64,000 nt of DNA from Aquipuribacter hungaricus (GCF_042663885.1 NZ_JBHSXV010000001.1), one strand, 5' to 3'; positions 24,890 through 33,632 are shown, numbered from the stretch's first letter. The notes: a model not told the origin generated them from the letters alone. Numbers and translations: made by a program.

Positions 24890-25855
24890 TCAGTGCCCCG
24901 GCAGGCCCCGTACCGCCCCGAGGAGGCCGTCGGAGGCCCAGTCGAGGAAGGCGTGCTGGTCGGGACCGACGTTCTGCATGACCAGGTGGTCGAACCCGGC
25001 GTCGGCGTACGTGCGCGCCTTGGCCACCTTGTCCTCGAGCCCAGGCCCGCAGGCGAACTGCCCGCGCACGTCGTCGAGGGTGACGGTCTGGCTGGCGGCC
25101 TCGAAGTTGACCGGGTTGGGCAGCTCGCTCATGACCTTCCAGCCGGTGAGCGCCCAGCGGCTGGTCTCCCACGCCGACGCCGCGGCCGCCTGCTCGGTCT
25201 CGGCCCAGGCCATGGGCACCTCGGCGTAGCGGGGGCCGGAGCCGCCCGCCGCCTCGAAGAGCGCGTTGATCTCGGGGTCGGCCTCGGTCGCGAAGATCCC
25301 GTCGCCGAGCTCGGCGGCCAGGGTGGCCGACGGCCTCCCGCTGCAGGCCACGGCGATGAGGGGGAGCGTGTCCGGCAGGTCGAAGACGCGGGCGTCCTCC
25401 AGCTGCAGGTAGCGCCCGTCGTAGGACTGGTAGCCGCCCTGCCAGAGCAGCCGGATGATCTCCAGGGCTTCGCGGAGCATGGCGTGGCGTGCCTTGACGG
25501 CCGGGAACACCGTGCCGACGACGTGCTCGTTGAGCCGCTCGCCGGAGCCGACGCCGAGCACGAAGCGGCCGTCGCTGAGCAGCGCGGTGGTGGCCGCGGC
25601 CTGGGCGATGACGGCCGGGTGGTAGCGGACGGTGGGGCAGGTCACCCCGGTCGCCAGGCCGATCCGGTCGGTGCTCGAGGCGATGGAGCCGAGCACCGTC
25701 CACGTGAACGGGCTGTGCCCCTGGGACTCCAGCCACGGGTGGAAGTGGTCGCTCAGCTCGACGAAGTCGAAGCCTGCCCGCTCGGCGTGCACGGCCAGCT
25801 CGACGAGCTCCTTGGGGCCGGCGCCCTCGGTCGCGATCTTGTAGCCCACCTGCAC
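24890..25855 (-). CDS. F420-dependent LLM oxidoreductase, glucose-6-phosphate-dehydrogenase-like group
   Basis: A 321-residue LLM enzyme of the TIGR03557 type, close to F420-dependent glucose-6-phosphate dehydrogenases. Signatures are VGYKIATEGAGPKELVELA at the start, ELSDHFHPWLESQGHSPF, ATGVTCPTVRYHPAVIAQAA and FVLGVGSGERLNEHVVG. These features are typical of F420 users and imply the organism makes coenzyme F420. GTG at 25855 has AAGGA seven bases upstream; the long upstream frame runs through the next gene and is a shadow. The substrate is not determinable. Confidence 0.88.
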   Translation of the reverse strand: MQVGYKIATEGAGPKELVELAVHAERAGFDFVELSDHFHPWLESQGHSPFTWTVLGSIASSTDRIGLATGVTCPTVRYHPAVIAQAAATTALLSDGRFVLGVGSGERLNEHVVGTVFPAVKARHAMLREALEIIRLLWQGGYQSYDGRYLQLEDARVFDLPDTLPLIAVACSGRPSATLAAELGDGIFATEADPEINALFEAAGGSGPRYAEVPMAWAETEQAAAASAWETSRWALTGWKVMSELPNPVNFEAASQTVTLDDVRGQFACGPGLEDKVAKARTYADAGFDHLVMQNVGPDQHAFLDWASDGLLGAVRGLPGH

Positions 25856-25967
25856 GGCGAGTCCTTCCCCGCCGGTGTCCGAGGGTCGGTGTCCGACGAC
25901 CCTCCGGCAGTGCCCGGGGGCCGGGGGCCGCAAACCCGGCGGGCGCGCCGGGACGGCCCGGGCGGGC

Positions 25968-26342
25968 TCAGCCGTCGGTGCTGTCGTCGGTGTCGTCCCC
26001 CTGGTCGTCGGAGGCGTCGTCGGAGGTGCTGTCGTCGCCCTGGTCGTCCGACCCGTCCTCGGGGCTGCTGTCGTCCACCTGGTCGTCGCCCTGGTCGTCC
26101 GCGCCGTCGCCGGCCGTGCTGTCGTCCACCTGGTCGTCGGCTCCGTCGTCGTCGCCGTCGTCCGCGCCGTCGTCGGTGCTGTCGCCCTGGTCGTCGGAGG
26201 CGTCGTCGGAGGTGCTGTCGTCGCCCTGGTCTGCGGGCGCCTCGACCTCCGTGCCGTCGGCGGGGGCGTCGCTGCCGGCGCACGCCGACAGGCCCAGGGC
26301 GGCGGCAGCGAGGGCGGCGACGACGGTCGGGGGGGTGCGCAC
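25968..26342 (-). CDS. Asp-rich low-complexity lipoprotein
   Basis: A 124-residue predicted lipoprotein. It starts with VRTPPTVVAALAAAALGLSAC, whose lipobox LSAC marks acylation at Cys21. The mature part is almost entirely Asp, Ser, Gly, Gln and Thr in repeats of the type DDQGDDSTSDDASDDQ, probably an extended, strongly acidic, possibly cation-binding surface tail. No domain is recognisable. GTG at 26342 has AGGAGG six bases upstream. The DNA itself is an imperfect repeat array, so length variation between strains is likely. Confidence 0.75.
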   Translation of the reverse strand: MRTPPTVVAALAAAALGLSACAGSDAPADGTEVEAPADQGDDSTSDDASDDQGDSTDDGADDGDDDGADDQVDDSTAGDGADDQGDDQVDDSSPEDGSDDQGDDSTSDDASDDQGDDTDDSTDG

Positions 26343-26659
26343 GGAGGTCCTCCTGGTGGGGTGGCGGTCCTGACGCCCTGACCGTCCCTCGTCGACGAGG
26401 TCGTCAAACGTTGCACCACCACCGAGGGACGACGTCACCACCGCCTGCACCGAGCGGTGGCGCGCCGGACGAGGCCCGCCGTTCACCCGGACGGCCCTGC
26501 TGCAGCGGGGATGCTTGCGCGATGCGTCATCGGGGTGGCACCGTCAGTGACTGACGAGTGACCCCCTCGCTGCGTCCACCCCCCGTCTGACTGGCGGACG
26601 CGCTCCCCGGCGGGTCCGTCTGCGTGGTGTGCGCAGCCCTGCCAGAGAGCCTCCTGCCG
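26343..26659. other. 317-bp divergent intergenic region
   Basis: This gap separates the Asp-rich lipoprotein and lectin genes and must hold both promoters. The only clear structure is the inverted repeat GTCAGT-G-ACTGAC at 26543-26555. I see no RNA gene or convincing ORF. Confidence 0.5.
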
Positions 26660-27406
26660 ATGAGCGCCACCGTGCCCCTGCGCGTCCCCGCACGCCCCGC
26701 CGCCCTGCTGGCGTGCCTCCTGCTGGTCCTCGCGGCCCTGCTGGCCCCGGCCACCGGTGCCCGGGCCGCCGTGCCCCCCGGGCTCGGCGCGGGCAGCGTG
26801 CTGCAGGGCGGCCAGCAGGTGGTGTCCGGCTCCTACCGCCTCGTCATGCAGACCGACGGCAACCTCGTCGTCCACGCGGCGGGCGGCCGGGTGCGCTGGC
26901 ACGCGGGCACCCACGGCAACGCGGGCGCCCGCACCGTCATGCAGGGCGACGGCAACCTCGTCGTCTACTCCGCCTCGGGCCGCCCGCTGTGGGACTCCCG
27001 CAGCGCCGGCAACCCCGGGGCCCGCACCGTGCTCCAGCCGGACGGCAACCTCGTCGTCTACCGCGCCGACGGTCGTCCGCTCTGGCACATCGGCGCCGAC
27101 ACCGGCGTCACGGTGGCGGACCCCTCGGGCCTGTACGGCATCCGCGGCGGCGTGGCGCGCGCGGCCTGCGGCGACCCCGTCGCCCTCGCCTCCGCCATGG
27201 CCGCCTCCCGCTCGCTGTTCCACGGCGGGACCGGCTGGAACGGGCAGATCGTGGCGGTGGGCGGCGACGCCCCGGCCCTGGTCAGGGCCTGGCAGGAGTC
27301 GCCGCCCCACGCCACGGTGGCGTCCGGAACATGGTCGCGGATGTGGGCCGGGGCGGCCCGCGGTCCGGACGGCCGGCTCTACGGCGTCGTCAACTTCTGC
27401 CGCTGA
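26660..27406 (+). CDS. Secreted bulb-type lectin fused to a CAP-like C-terminal domain
   Basis: A 248-residue exported protein. Residues 1 to about 37 are a signal peptide. Next comes a B-lectin (mannose-binding, monocot type) domain with three sugar motifs of the QxDGNLVVY class (QTDGNLVVH, QGDGNLVVY, QPDGNLVVY). The last 90 residues (WNGQIVAVGG, AWQESPPHATV, GRLYGVVNFC) resemble the end of CAP/SCP-PR1 domains, where a W-x-x-SP-x-H segment precedes the terminal strands. A role in glycan binding at the cell surface is likely. ATG at 26660 is chosen because it starts the signal peptide; the frame opens earlier at 26624. Ribosome site weak. Confidence 0.8.
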   Translation: MSATVPLRVPARPAALLACLLLVLAALLAPATGARAAVPPGLGAGSVLQGGQQVVSGSYRLVMQTDGNLVVHAAGGRVRWHAGTHGNAGARTVMQGDGNLVVYSASGRPLWDSRSAGNPGARTVLQPDGNLVVYRADGRPLWHIGADTGVTVADPSGLYGIRGGVARAACGDPVALASAMAASRSLFHGGTGWNGQIVAVGGDAPALVRAWQESPPHATVASGTWSRMWAGAARGPDGRLYGVVNFCR

Positions 27407-27425
27407 CCCGATCGACCACGAGCCA

Positions 27426-27476
27426 GGAGGCCCGACGGTTGGCGGGTCCGCGGACCCGCCCCACCCGTGGGCCTCC
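27426..27476. terminator. Nested bidirectional hairpin between lectin and symporter genes
   Basis: A perfect 20-bp palindrome (27441-27460, half-site GGCGGGTCCG) is enclosed by 8-bp outer arms GGAGGCCC (27426-27433) and GGGCCTCC (27469-27476). It lies between the convergent stops at 27406 and 27488. Confidence 0.75.
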
Positions 27477-27487
27477 CCGCGACCGCC

Positions 27488-28861
27488 TCAGCGCGTCGAG
27501 CCCTCGAGCTGGCGCTCCTGCTCCTCGGGGGCCTCGCCGTGCCCGCCGTCGGGGTCGAGCATGGTGGCCTCGTCGAACGGGTCGCCGCCGCCGAGCACGG
27601 TGCGGACCCGGTCCATGTCGATCCCGCCGGTCCAGTGGCCGATGAGCAGGGTGGCGACCGCGTTGCCGGCGAAGTTGGTCACCGCGCGGGCCTCGGACAT
27701 GAACCGGTCGATGCCGACGATGATCCCGACGCCGTCGACCAGGTCGGGGCGGTGGGACTGCAGCCCGCCGGCCAGGGTGGCCAGGCCGGCGCCGGTGACG
27801 CCCGCGGCGCCCTTCGAGGCGATGATCATGAAGACGAGCAGGCTGATCTGCTCGCCGATGGCCAGCGGGGTGCCGGTCGCCTCGGCGATGAACAGCGACG
27901 CCATCGTCAGGTAGATCGCGGTGCCGTCGAGGTTGAAGCTGTAGCCGGTCGGGACGGTGATGCCGACGACGGGGCGGGACACACCGAGGTGCTCCATCTT
28001 GGCGATGAGGCGGGGCAGCGCCGTCTCCGAGGACGACGTGGAGACGATGAGCAGGAACTCCCGCGCCAGGTACCGCAGCACCGAGAAGATGCTGAGCCCG
28101 GTGACGACCTTGAGCAGCGAGCCGAGTATCCCGATGACGAACAGCGCGCAGGTCAGGTAGAAGGCGACCATGAGCAGCGCGAGGCTGCGCAGCGCATCCA
28201 CGCCGGTCTCGCCGACGACGGCGGCGATGGCGCCGAACGCCCCGACCGGGGCGACCCACATGATCATGGCCAGGACCTTGAAGACGACCTTCTGGAACAC
28301 GCCGATCCCGCGCAGGGCCGCCGCGCCGGTGGAGCCGCCGAGCGCCTGGATGCCGAAGCCGACGAGCAGCGCGACGAACAGCGTCGACAGCACCGACTCC
28401 CCGACCAGCGGGGACACCAGCGTCGTCGGGATGAGCCCGAGGACGAAGCCGACCAGGCCGCCCTCGCCCTCCTCGGCCGCGGCCGGGGGCTCGTAGTCCG
28501 GGTTGATGGACAGGCCCTCGCCGGGCTGGATGAGGTTGCCGACGACGAGGCCGATGGCCAGCGCGAACGTCGACATGGTGAGGAAGTAGGCGAGGGCCAG
28601 GCCGCCGACCTTGCCGACGCTGGCCGCGGCGCGCACCGAGCCGATGCCCAGGACGATCGTGCAGAAGATGACCGGGCTGATCATCATCTTGATGAGGTCG
28701 ACGAACCCGGTGCCGAGCGGCTTGAGCGCCACCCCGGTCTCCGGGCTCACCAGGCCGACCGCGATGCCGAGCACCACGGCGGCGATGACGGCGATGTACA
28801 ACCAGTGGGTGCGGTCCCGCTTCGCGCTGGGCGCGGCAGTCGCAGGGGCGTTCTCGGCCAT
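27488..28861 (-). CDS. dctA: Dicarboxylate/amino acid:cation symporter (DctA/GltP family)
   Basis: A 457-residue membrane transporter of the DAACS family, which imports C4-dicarboxylates or acidic amino acids with H+ or Na+. About eight hydrophobic helices are visible. The re-entrant hairpin motif STSSSETALPR and the helix motif GYSFNLDGTAIYL are conserved, as is the NFAGNAVATLL segment. ATG at 28861 has AGGAG eight bases upstream. The divergent neighbour is a CitA-like sensor kinase pair, the arrangement expected if the transporter is induced by its own substrate. The name dctA is used for the family; substrate is not proven. Confidence 0.9.
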   Translation of the reverse strand: MAENAPATAAPSAKRDRTHWLYIAVIAAVVLGIAVGLVSPETGVALKPLGTGFVDLIKMMISPVIFCTIVLGIGSVRAAASVGKVGGLALAYFLTMSTFALAIGLVVGNLIQPGEGLSINPDYEPPAAAEEGEGGLVGFVLGLIPTTLVSPLVGESVLSTLFVALLVGFGIQALGGSTGAAALRGIGVFQKVVFKVLAMIMWVAPVGAFGAIAAVVGETGVDALRSLALLMVAFYLTCALFVIGILGSLLKVVTGLSIFSVLRYLAREFLLIVSTSSSETALPRLIAKMEHLGVSRPVVGITVPTGYSFNLDGTAIYLTMASLFIAEATGTPLAIGEQISLLVFMIIASKGAAGVTGAGLATLAGGLQSHRPDLVDGVGIIVGIDRFMSEARAVTNFAGNAVATLLIGHWTGGIDMDRVRTVLGGGDPFDEATMLDPDGGHGEAPEEQERQLEGSTR

Positions 28862-28998
28862 GAGCGGTCTCCTGGGCTCTGCCCGGGCCTCGGTGCCGCG
28901 GGCGTCGACGTGGGCAGCCTGGGCCACGCACCCCGACGCGGTCACGTTGTGGTCATTGCGGTCGGCGGCAGGCCGGGGCGCGGGGGCACACTGGCCCG

Positions 28999-30621
28999 GT
29001 GCCCCCCGCGCCGGACCTGCGTCGGTGGAGCCTCGCGCGCCAGCTGCTCCTGCTCCAGGGCGCGCTCGTGCTCCTCGTCGTCGTCGTCGCGACGGGCCTG
29101 GCGTGGGCCGACGCGGCCGAGGACGCCGACGAGGCGGCCGCCCAGCAGGTGACGGCGGTCGCGCGCAGCGTCGCGGACTCCCCGGACGTGCTGGGCGCGG
29201 TGGGCAGCGCGGCCCCGTCGTCCCTGCTGCAGCCGTACGCCGAGCGGGTGCGCCGGGACACCGGCACGGACTTCGTCGTCGTCATGTCGCCGGGGCGCAC
29301 CCGGTGGTCGCACCCGGACCCCGACCAGCTCGGCCGCCCGTTCCTCGGCACGGTGGCCCCGGCGCTGCGCGGCGAGACGTTCACCGAGACCTTCACCGGC
29401 ACGCTCGGCCCGTCGGTGCGGGCGGTCACCCCCGTGCTGGACCCCTCCGGCGAGGTCGTCGCGCTCGTGTCGGTCGGGCTGTCGGTGGACGAGGTCGGCG
29501 ACCAGCTGCGGGCGGAGCTGCCGCTGCTGGGCGCCGGTGCGCTGCTCGTCCTCGCCATCGCCGGCGCCGGCACCCTGCTCGTCGCACGGCGGCTGCGCCG
29601 GCTGACGTACGGCCTCGGTGCGGAAGAGCTGTCGCGGATGTACGCCTGCTACGACGCCGTCCTGCACTCCGTCCGCGAGGGCCTGGTCGTGCTCGACCCC
29701 GCCGGCCGGGTGCAGCTGGCCAACGACGAGGCGCGCCGGCTGCTCGGCCTGCCCGACGACCTCGCCGGGCGTCGCGCCGACGAGCTGGGCCTGCCCGGCG
29801 GGCTCGTCGAGGTCCTCGCCGGGGACGAGGTCGTCCACGACGCCGTCCACCTCGCCCGCGAACGGGTCGTCGTGGTCAGCGGCGCGCCCGCCGAGGTCGA
29901 CGGCCGGGTCCTCGGCCGGGTGGTGACGCTGCGGGACCGGACCGACCTGCGCGCCCTGGCCGGCGACCTCGACGCCGCCCGCGGGCTCGCGGAGTCGCTG
30001 CGCTCCCAGGCCCACGAGTCGGCCAACCGCCTGCACACCGTGGTGTCCCTGCTCGAGCTCGGCCGCACCGAGGAGGCCGTCGGCTTCGCGGTCGACGAGC
30101 TGGCCGCGGTGCAGGCCCTCACCGACCGGGTCGTCGGCGCGGTCGAGGAGCCGGTCGTCGCCGCGGTCCTGCTCGGCAAGTCGGCCGTGGCCGCCGAGCG
30201 GGGCGTCGACCTGGTGCTCGCCGACGGCACCGAGCTCGACGCCGACGGGCTGCGCGACAGCGGGCTCGTCGCCCGCGACGTCGTCACCCTGCTGGGCAAC
30301 CTCGTCGACAACGCCGTCGACGCCGCCGCCTCGGCGCCGGCGCCGCGCCGGGTGGAGGTCCTGGTCCGCCGCGACGGCACGGACCTGCTGCTCGAGGTCG
30401 CCGACTCCGGCCCCGGGCTCGACCCGGCCACCGCCGACGAGGCGTTCACCCGCGGCTGGTCGACCAAGCCCGCGGGGCAGGGCCGGCCTCAGGGGCGGGG
30501 GCTGGGTCTGGCGCTGGTCGGGCAGACCGTGCGCCGGCTGGGCGGCACGGTCGAGGTCGGCCGCCGCGACGGCGCGGTGTTCACCGTCCGCCTGCCCCTG
30601 GCGGCGCGGGTGCCGGCGTGA
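28999..30621 (+). CDS. CitA/DcuS-like sensor histidine kinase
   Basis: A 540-residue membrane sensor kinase. Two transmembrane segments (about 14-36 and 172-196) flank an extracytoplasmic sensor of about 135 residues of the CitA/DcuS PDC type, with the usual TFTGTLGPSVRAVTPVLD ligand strand. A cytoplasmic PAS domain follows, then an H-box (HESANRLHTVVSLLELG) typical of the citrate/fumarate kinases, and an ATPase domain with NLVDNAVDAA, DSGPGL and GRGLGLAL. It probably senses di- or tricarboxylates. GTG at 28999 follows CACACT by six bases, a leaderless-type start. Confidence 0.88.
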   Translation: MPPAPDLRRWSLARQLLLLQGALVLLVVVVATGLAWADAAEDADEAAAQQVTAVARSVADSPDVLGAVGSAAPSSLLQPYAERVRRDTGTDFVVVMSPGRTRWSHPDPDQLGRPFLGTVAPALRGETFTETFTGTLGPSVRAVTPVLDPSGEVVALVSVGLSVDEVGDQLRAELPLLGAGALLVLAIAGAGTLLVARRLRRLTYGLGAEELSRMYACYDAVLHSVREGLVVLDPAGRVQLANDEARRLLGLPDDLAGRRADELGLPGGLVEVLAGDEVVHDAVHLARERVVVVSGAPAEVDGRVLGRVVTLRDRTDLRALAGDLDAARGLAESLRSQAHESANRLHTVVSLLELGRTEEAVGFAVDELAAVQALTDRVVGAVEEPVVAAVLLGKSAVAAERGVDLVLADGTELDADGLRDSGLVARDVVTLLGNLVDNAVDAAASAPAPRRVEVLVRRDGTDLLLEVADSGPGLDPATADEAFTRGWSTKPAGQGRPQGRGLGLALVGQTVRRLGGTVEVGRRDGAVFTVRLPLAARVPA

Positions 30622-31352
30622 GCACGGGGACGCCGGCCGGGACGCCGGCAGCGGCCCAGGCTGTGCCGGTGCGGGTGCTCGTCGTGGAGGACGAGCCGGT
30701 CGCGGCGCAGGCGCACGAGGCCTACGTGGGCCGGGTGCCGGGCTTCGAGGTCGTGGGGGTCGCGCGCACCGGGGCCGAGGCGGTGCGGCTCCTCGGGGCG
30801 ACGTCCCCGCCGGTGGACCTCGTGCTGCTCGACATGCACCTGCCCGACCGGCACGGCCTGGACGTCGTGCGGGCGATGCGCGCGGCCGGGCACCCGGCCG
30901 ACGTCATCGCCGTCACCTCCGCCCGTGACCTGGCCGTGGTCCGGGCCGCCGTGTCGCAGGGCATAGTCCAGTACCTGCTCAAGCCGTTCGTCTTCGCGGC
31001 GCTGCGGGACCGGCTCGAGCGCTACGCGGCCTACCGCGACCAGGTCGGCGCGGGCGGGTCGGCGGGCGGGCAGGACGAGGTCGACCGGGCGCTGTCGGCG
31101 CTGCGCGGGCCCGCCGGCGCGGACCTGCCCAAGGGGCTGGGCGCCGAGACCCTCGACGCCGTGGTGGCCGTGGTGCGCCAGGGACCGTGCTCGGCCGCCG
31201 AGGTCGCCGCCCGCACCGGGACCGCGCGCGTCACCACCCGGCGCTACCTCGAGCACCTCGCGGGCACGGGCGTCGTGGTCCGCGCGCCCCGCTACGGCGT
31301 CCCGGGCCGCCCCGAGGTCGAGTACCGCTGGGTCGGCGCCACCGGCACCTGA
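30618..31352 (+). CDS. CitB/DcuR-like response regulator
   Basis: A 244-residue partner of the preceding kinase, joined by a GTGA overlap. The receiver domain contains VEDEP (acidic pair), the phospho-acceptor aspartate in VLLDMHLPD, the conserved Thr in IAVTSARD and the Lys in YLLKPFVF. The C-terminus is a winged-helix-type DNA-binding domain (CSAAEVAARTGTARVTTRRYLEHL). By family it activates genes for carboxylate uptake; the divergent symporter at 27488-28861 is the obvious target. A short Ala/Thr-rich N-terminal extension precedes the receiver. Confidence 0.9.
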   Translation: MSTGTPAGTPAAAQAVPVRVLVVEDEPVAAQAHEAYVGRVPGFEVVGVARTGAEAVRLLGATSPPVDLVLLDMHLPDRHGLDVVRAMRAAGHPADVIAVTSARDLAVVRAAVSQGIVQYLLKPFVFAALRDRLERYAAYRDQVGAGGSAGGQDEVDRALSALRGPAGADLPKGLGAETLDAVVAVVRQGPCSAAEVAARTGTARVTTRRYLEHLAGTGVVVRAPRYGVPGRPEVEYRWVGATGT

Positions 31353-31386
31353 GCCCGGGTCCGCCGGACTACCGGGGGGCGGAACC

Positions 31387-31537
31387 GGCGTCCGCGCAGT
31401 CATCATCGATCGCCCGGACCCTCGGCGGGCGCGCTGTTGGCGTCCGCGCAGTCATCATCGTTCGCCCGGAGGGTTGGGGGCGCAGCGGTGGCGTCCGCGC
31501 AGTCATCATCGTTCGACCGGAGGGCTGGGGGCGTCAG
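31387..31537. repeat. Three tandem ~51-bp intergenic repeats
   Basis: Units start at 31387, 31439 and 31490 (periods 52 and 51). Each begins GGCGTCCGCGCAGTCATCAT, continues with a CG-rich arm and ends in a G-rich run; units 2 and 3 are closest to each other. They fill the gap between the response regulator stop (31352) and the convergent copD stop (31534), and the last unit overlaps the end of copD. The cores are AT-richer than anything nearby. Function unknown. Confidence 0.8.
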
Positions 31538-32580
31538 CCGCCGAGGCCGGGGGGCGGGGTCCGGGCGAGGACGACCGCGGCGGCGACGGTGAGCGCCATG
31601 ACCGCCAGCTCCACGACGACCAGGCGGAGGAACGCCGCCCGGGCCGCGTCGCGCCCGCCCGCCGCGGCCATCGCGGTGATGCTGCGCCGGCGGTGCCACC
31701 AGCCGAGCCCGACGAGGACCACGAGAGCCAGCGTCTTCACCACGAGCAGCACGCCGTAGACGGTGCTCAACAGGTCCTCGGGGCGGACGCGGAGCGCGCC
31801 GTTGAGCACCCCGGACGCGCCGACGACGACGACGCAGCCCAGCGCCAGGGTGCTGAACGCGCGGACGGTCGGCAGCGCGTCGGCCGCGCGCACCCGGGCG
31901 TCGGCCAGGACGAGCACGGCCAGGACCGCGAGGCCGCCGACCCACAGCGCCCCGGCGACCAGGTGGAGCGAGACGCTGCCGACGGCCGTCTCGTGGTCGG
32001 CGGCCGCGGCGGAGTGCCCGACGAACGCCGGCGGCAGCAGGCCGGCGGTGGCGACGAGCAGCAGCCCGCGGGCCACCCAGGGGTCCTCGCCCGCGCGGGT
32101 GCGGGACGCCACGACGAGGACGACCGCCGCCAGCACGACGAGCAGCTGCGCCCGGGCCTGCGGCAGGGTGAGGAACAGCTGCTGCACGTCAGGGGCGAGG
32201 ATGCGCGGCACCGACCGGCCCGACAGGTCGGAGGCGGTGAGCAGGTAGACCACGGCGGTGACCGCCGCCCACGCCAGCGCGGTGGGCGCCAGCAGCGCGT
32301 GGGACCGGCGGGCGAGCGGCGCGTCCCCGCCCGCCGGCTGCAGGACCGGCAGCAGGGCGCACCCGACGACGAGGGTGCCGAGGACGTCCTGCAGGTAGCG
32401 GGCCAGCGGGAGGCCCGTGGTGGTCAGCGGGCCCGGGTCGGCGATGCTCAGGGTGTCCGTGCGCCCGGCGGTCGCCGCGAGCACCCCGGCGACCACGACC
32501 ACGCCGGCGACCACGACGAGCACCGTCGTCGTGGCGACGACGAGCCTGTCGGGACCGGTCGCGGTCGTGCCCGGGCTCAC
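31534..32580 (-). CDS. CopD-family copper-resistance membrane protein
   Basis: A 348-residue polytopic membrane protein of the CopD/YcnJ family, implicated in copper uptake or resistance. Eight or nine hydrophobic helices are visible, with the family helix SLHLVAGALWVGGLAVL and histidines in FVGHSAAAADHE that may bind metal. No CopC domain is fused. GTG at 32580 overlaps the stop of the upstream CorC gene (GTGA), so it is the last gene of a three-gene operon. A neighbouring role in metal handling is plausible, but no copper chaperone or regulator is adjacent. Confidence 0.85.
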   Translation of the reverse strand: MSPGTTATGPDRLVVATTTVLVVVAGVVVVAGVLAATAGRTDTLSIADPGPLTTTGLPLARYLQDVLGTLVVGCALLPVLQPAGGDAPLARRSHALLAPTALAWAAVTAVVYLLTASDLSGRSVPRILAPDVQQLFLTLPQARAQLLVVLAAVVLVVASRTRAGEDPWVARGLLLVATAGLLPPAFVGHSAAAADHETAVGSVSLHLVAGALWVGGLAVLAVLVLADARVRAADALPTVRAFSTLALGCVVVVGASGVLNGALRVRPEDLLSTVYGVLLVVKTLALVVLVGLGWWHRRRSITAMAAAGGRDAARAAFLRLVVVELAVMALTVAAAVVLARTPPPGLGG

Positions 32581-33632
32581 CGGTGCGCCGGGTCCTCGAC
32601 GGTGCCGATCAGCTCCTCGAGGGCGTCCTCGAGGGCGACGATGCCGACGACGCGGGAGCCGCGGCCGCCGTCCTCGGCGCGCACGACGCGGCCCAGGTGG
32701 GCCCCGGCGGCGCGCAGCGACTGGACGACCTGCTCCACCGAGGCCGTGGGTGCCACGTCCGGCAGGTGCCGGCGCGAGCCCTCCGGCACGGGGAAGCCGG
32801 CCACGCGCTCGCCCTTGGGCGGCAGCACGTCCTTGACGTGGACGTAGGAGACGGGGCGGCCGTCGCCGTCCAGCAGCGGGAACCGGGAGAAGCCGGTCTC
32901 GACGGCGGCGGTGTGGACCGCGGTGGCGGGGGCGTCGCCCGGGACGGCCCGGACCTCGTCCATCGGGACCATGATGTCGGCGGCGGTCCGGTCCTGGAGC
33001 TCGAGCGCCCCCTCGAGGAGGTCGACCTCCTCGTCGTCGAGCAGCCCCTCGCGGTTGGACTCCGCGATCATCGTGGCGACCTGCTCGCGGGTGAACACCG
33101 AGGCCACCTCCTCGGCCGGCTCGACGCGCACCAGGCGCAGCAGCACGTTGGCGATGCCGTTGAGCGCGAGCAGCAGCGGCTTGAGGGCGACCACCACGCC
33201 GTACAGCAGCGGCGCGAGCACCAGCGCGGTGCGCTCGGGCCCGGCGATGGCGATGTTCTTGGGCACCATCTCGCCCAGGACGATGTGCAGGTACACGACG
33301 ACGGACAGCGCGATCGCGAAGGCGACCGGGTGGACGAACGCCTCGGGCACGCGCAGCGCCTCGAACGCCGGCTCGAGCAGGTGCGCCACGGCGGGCTCGC
33401 CGAGCGCGCCGAGCCCGAGCGAGCAGGCGGTGATCCCCAGCTGGGCGCCGGCGAGCATGAGGGTGACCCGCTCCATCGCCCTGAGCGTGGTGCGGGCGCC
33501 GAGCGTGCCGGCCTCGACGAGCGGCTCGATCTTGGACCGGCGGGCGGAGATGACGGCGAACTCGGCGCCGACGAAGAAGGCGTTGCCCAGCAGCAGGAGC
33601 GCGGCGACGAGGACCGCGGTGCCGTCGCTCAC
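32577..33632 (-). CDS. CNNM/CorC-HlyC family protein (DUF21 plus CBS domains), short paralogue
   Basis: A 351-residue membrane protein with an N-terminal DUF21 transporter domain (about four helices, GNAFFVGAEFAVISARR, AQLGITACSLGLGALGEPAVA, GEMVPKNIAIAGPER) and a CBS pair (DIMVPMDEV, FSRFPLLD, GIVALEDALEELIG). The family contains Mg2+/Co2+ exporters once annotated as hemolysins. It lacks the C-terminal CorC_HlyC domain of the upstream paralogue, so the two may form a heterodimer. It is coupled on both sides by GTGA overlaps. Confidence 0.88.
   Translation of the reverse strand: MSDGTAVLVAALLLLGNAFFVGAEFAVISARRSKIEPLVEAGTLGARTTLRAMERVTLMLAGAQLGITACSLGLGALGEPAVAHLLEPAFEALRVPEAFVHPVAFAIALSVVVYLHIVLGEMVPKNIAIAGPERTALVLAPLLYGVVVALKPLLLALNGIANVLLRLVRVEPAEEVASVFTREQVATMIAESNREGLLDDEEVDLLEGALELQDRTAADIMVPMDEVRAVPGDAPATAVHTAAVETGFSRFPLLDGDGRPVSYVHVKDVLPPKGERVAGFPVPEGSRRHLPDVAPTASVEQVVQSLRAAGAHLGRVVRAEDGGRGSRVVGIVALEDALEELIGTVEDPAHR

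Noticed and set aside
20697..25229. 1510-codon plus-strand frame
   Set aside because: It runs antisense to the metallopeptidase-like gene and then out of frame through the metallo-beta-lactamase gene; composition is Gly/Arg/Ala only.
25975..26240. Repetitive DNA as a possible satellite or selfish repeat
   Set aside because: The repeats are in frame inside an Asp-rich lipoprotein with a good ribosome site and lipobox, so coding low complexity explains them.
31387..31537. Possible short CRISPR array
   Set aside because: The three units are contiguous with no unique spacers of constant size, and no cas genes are nearby.
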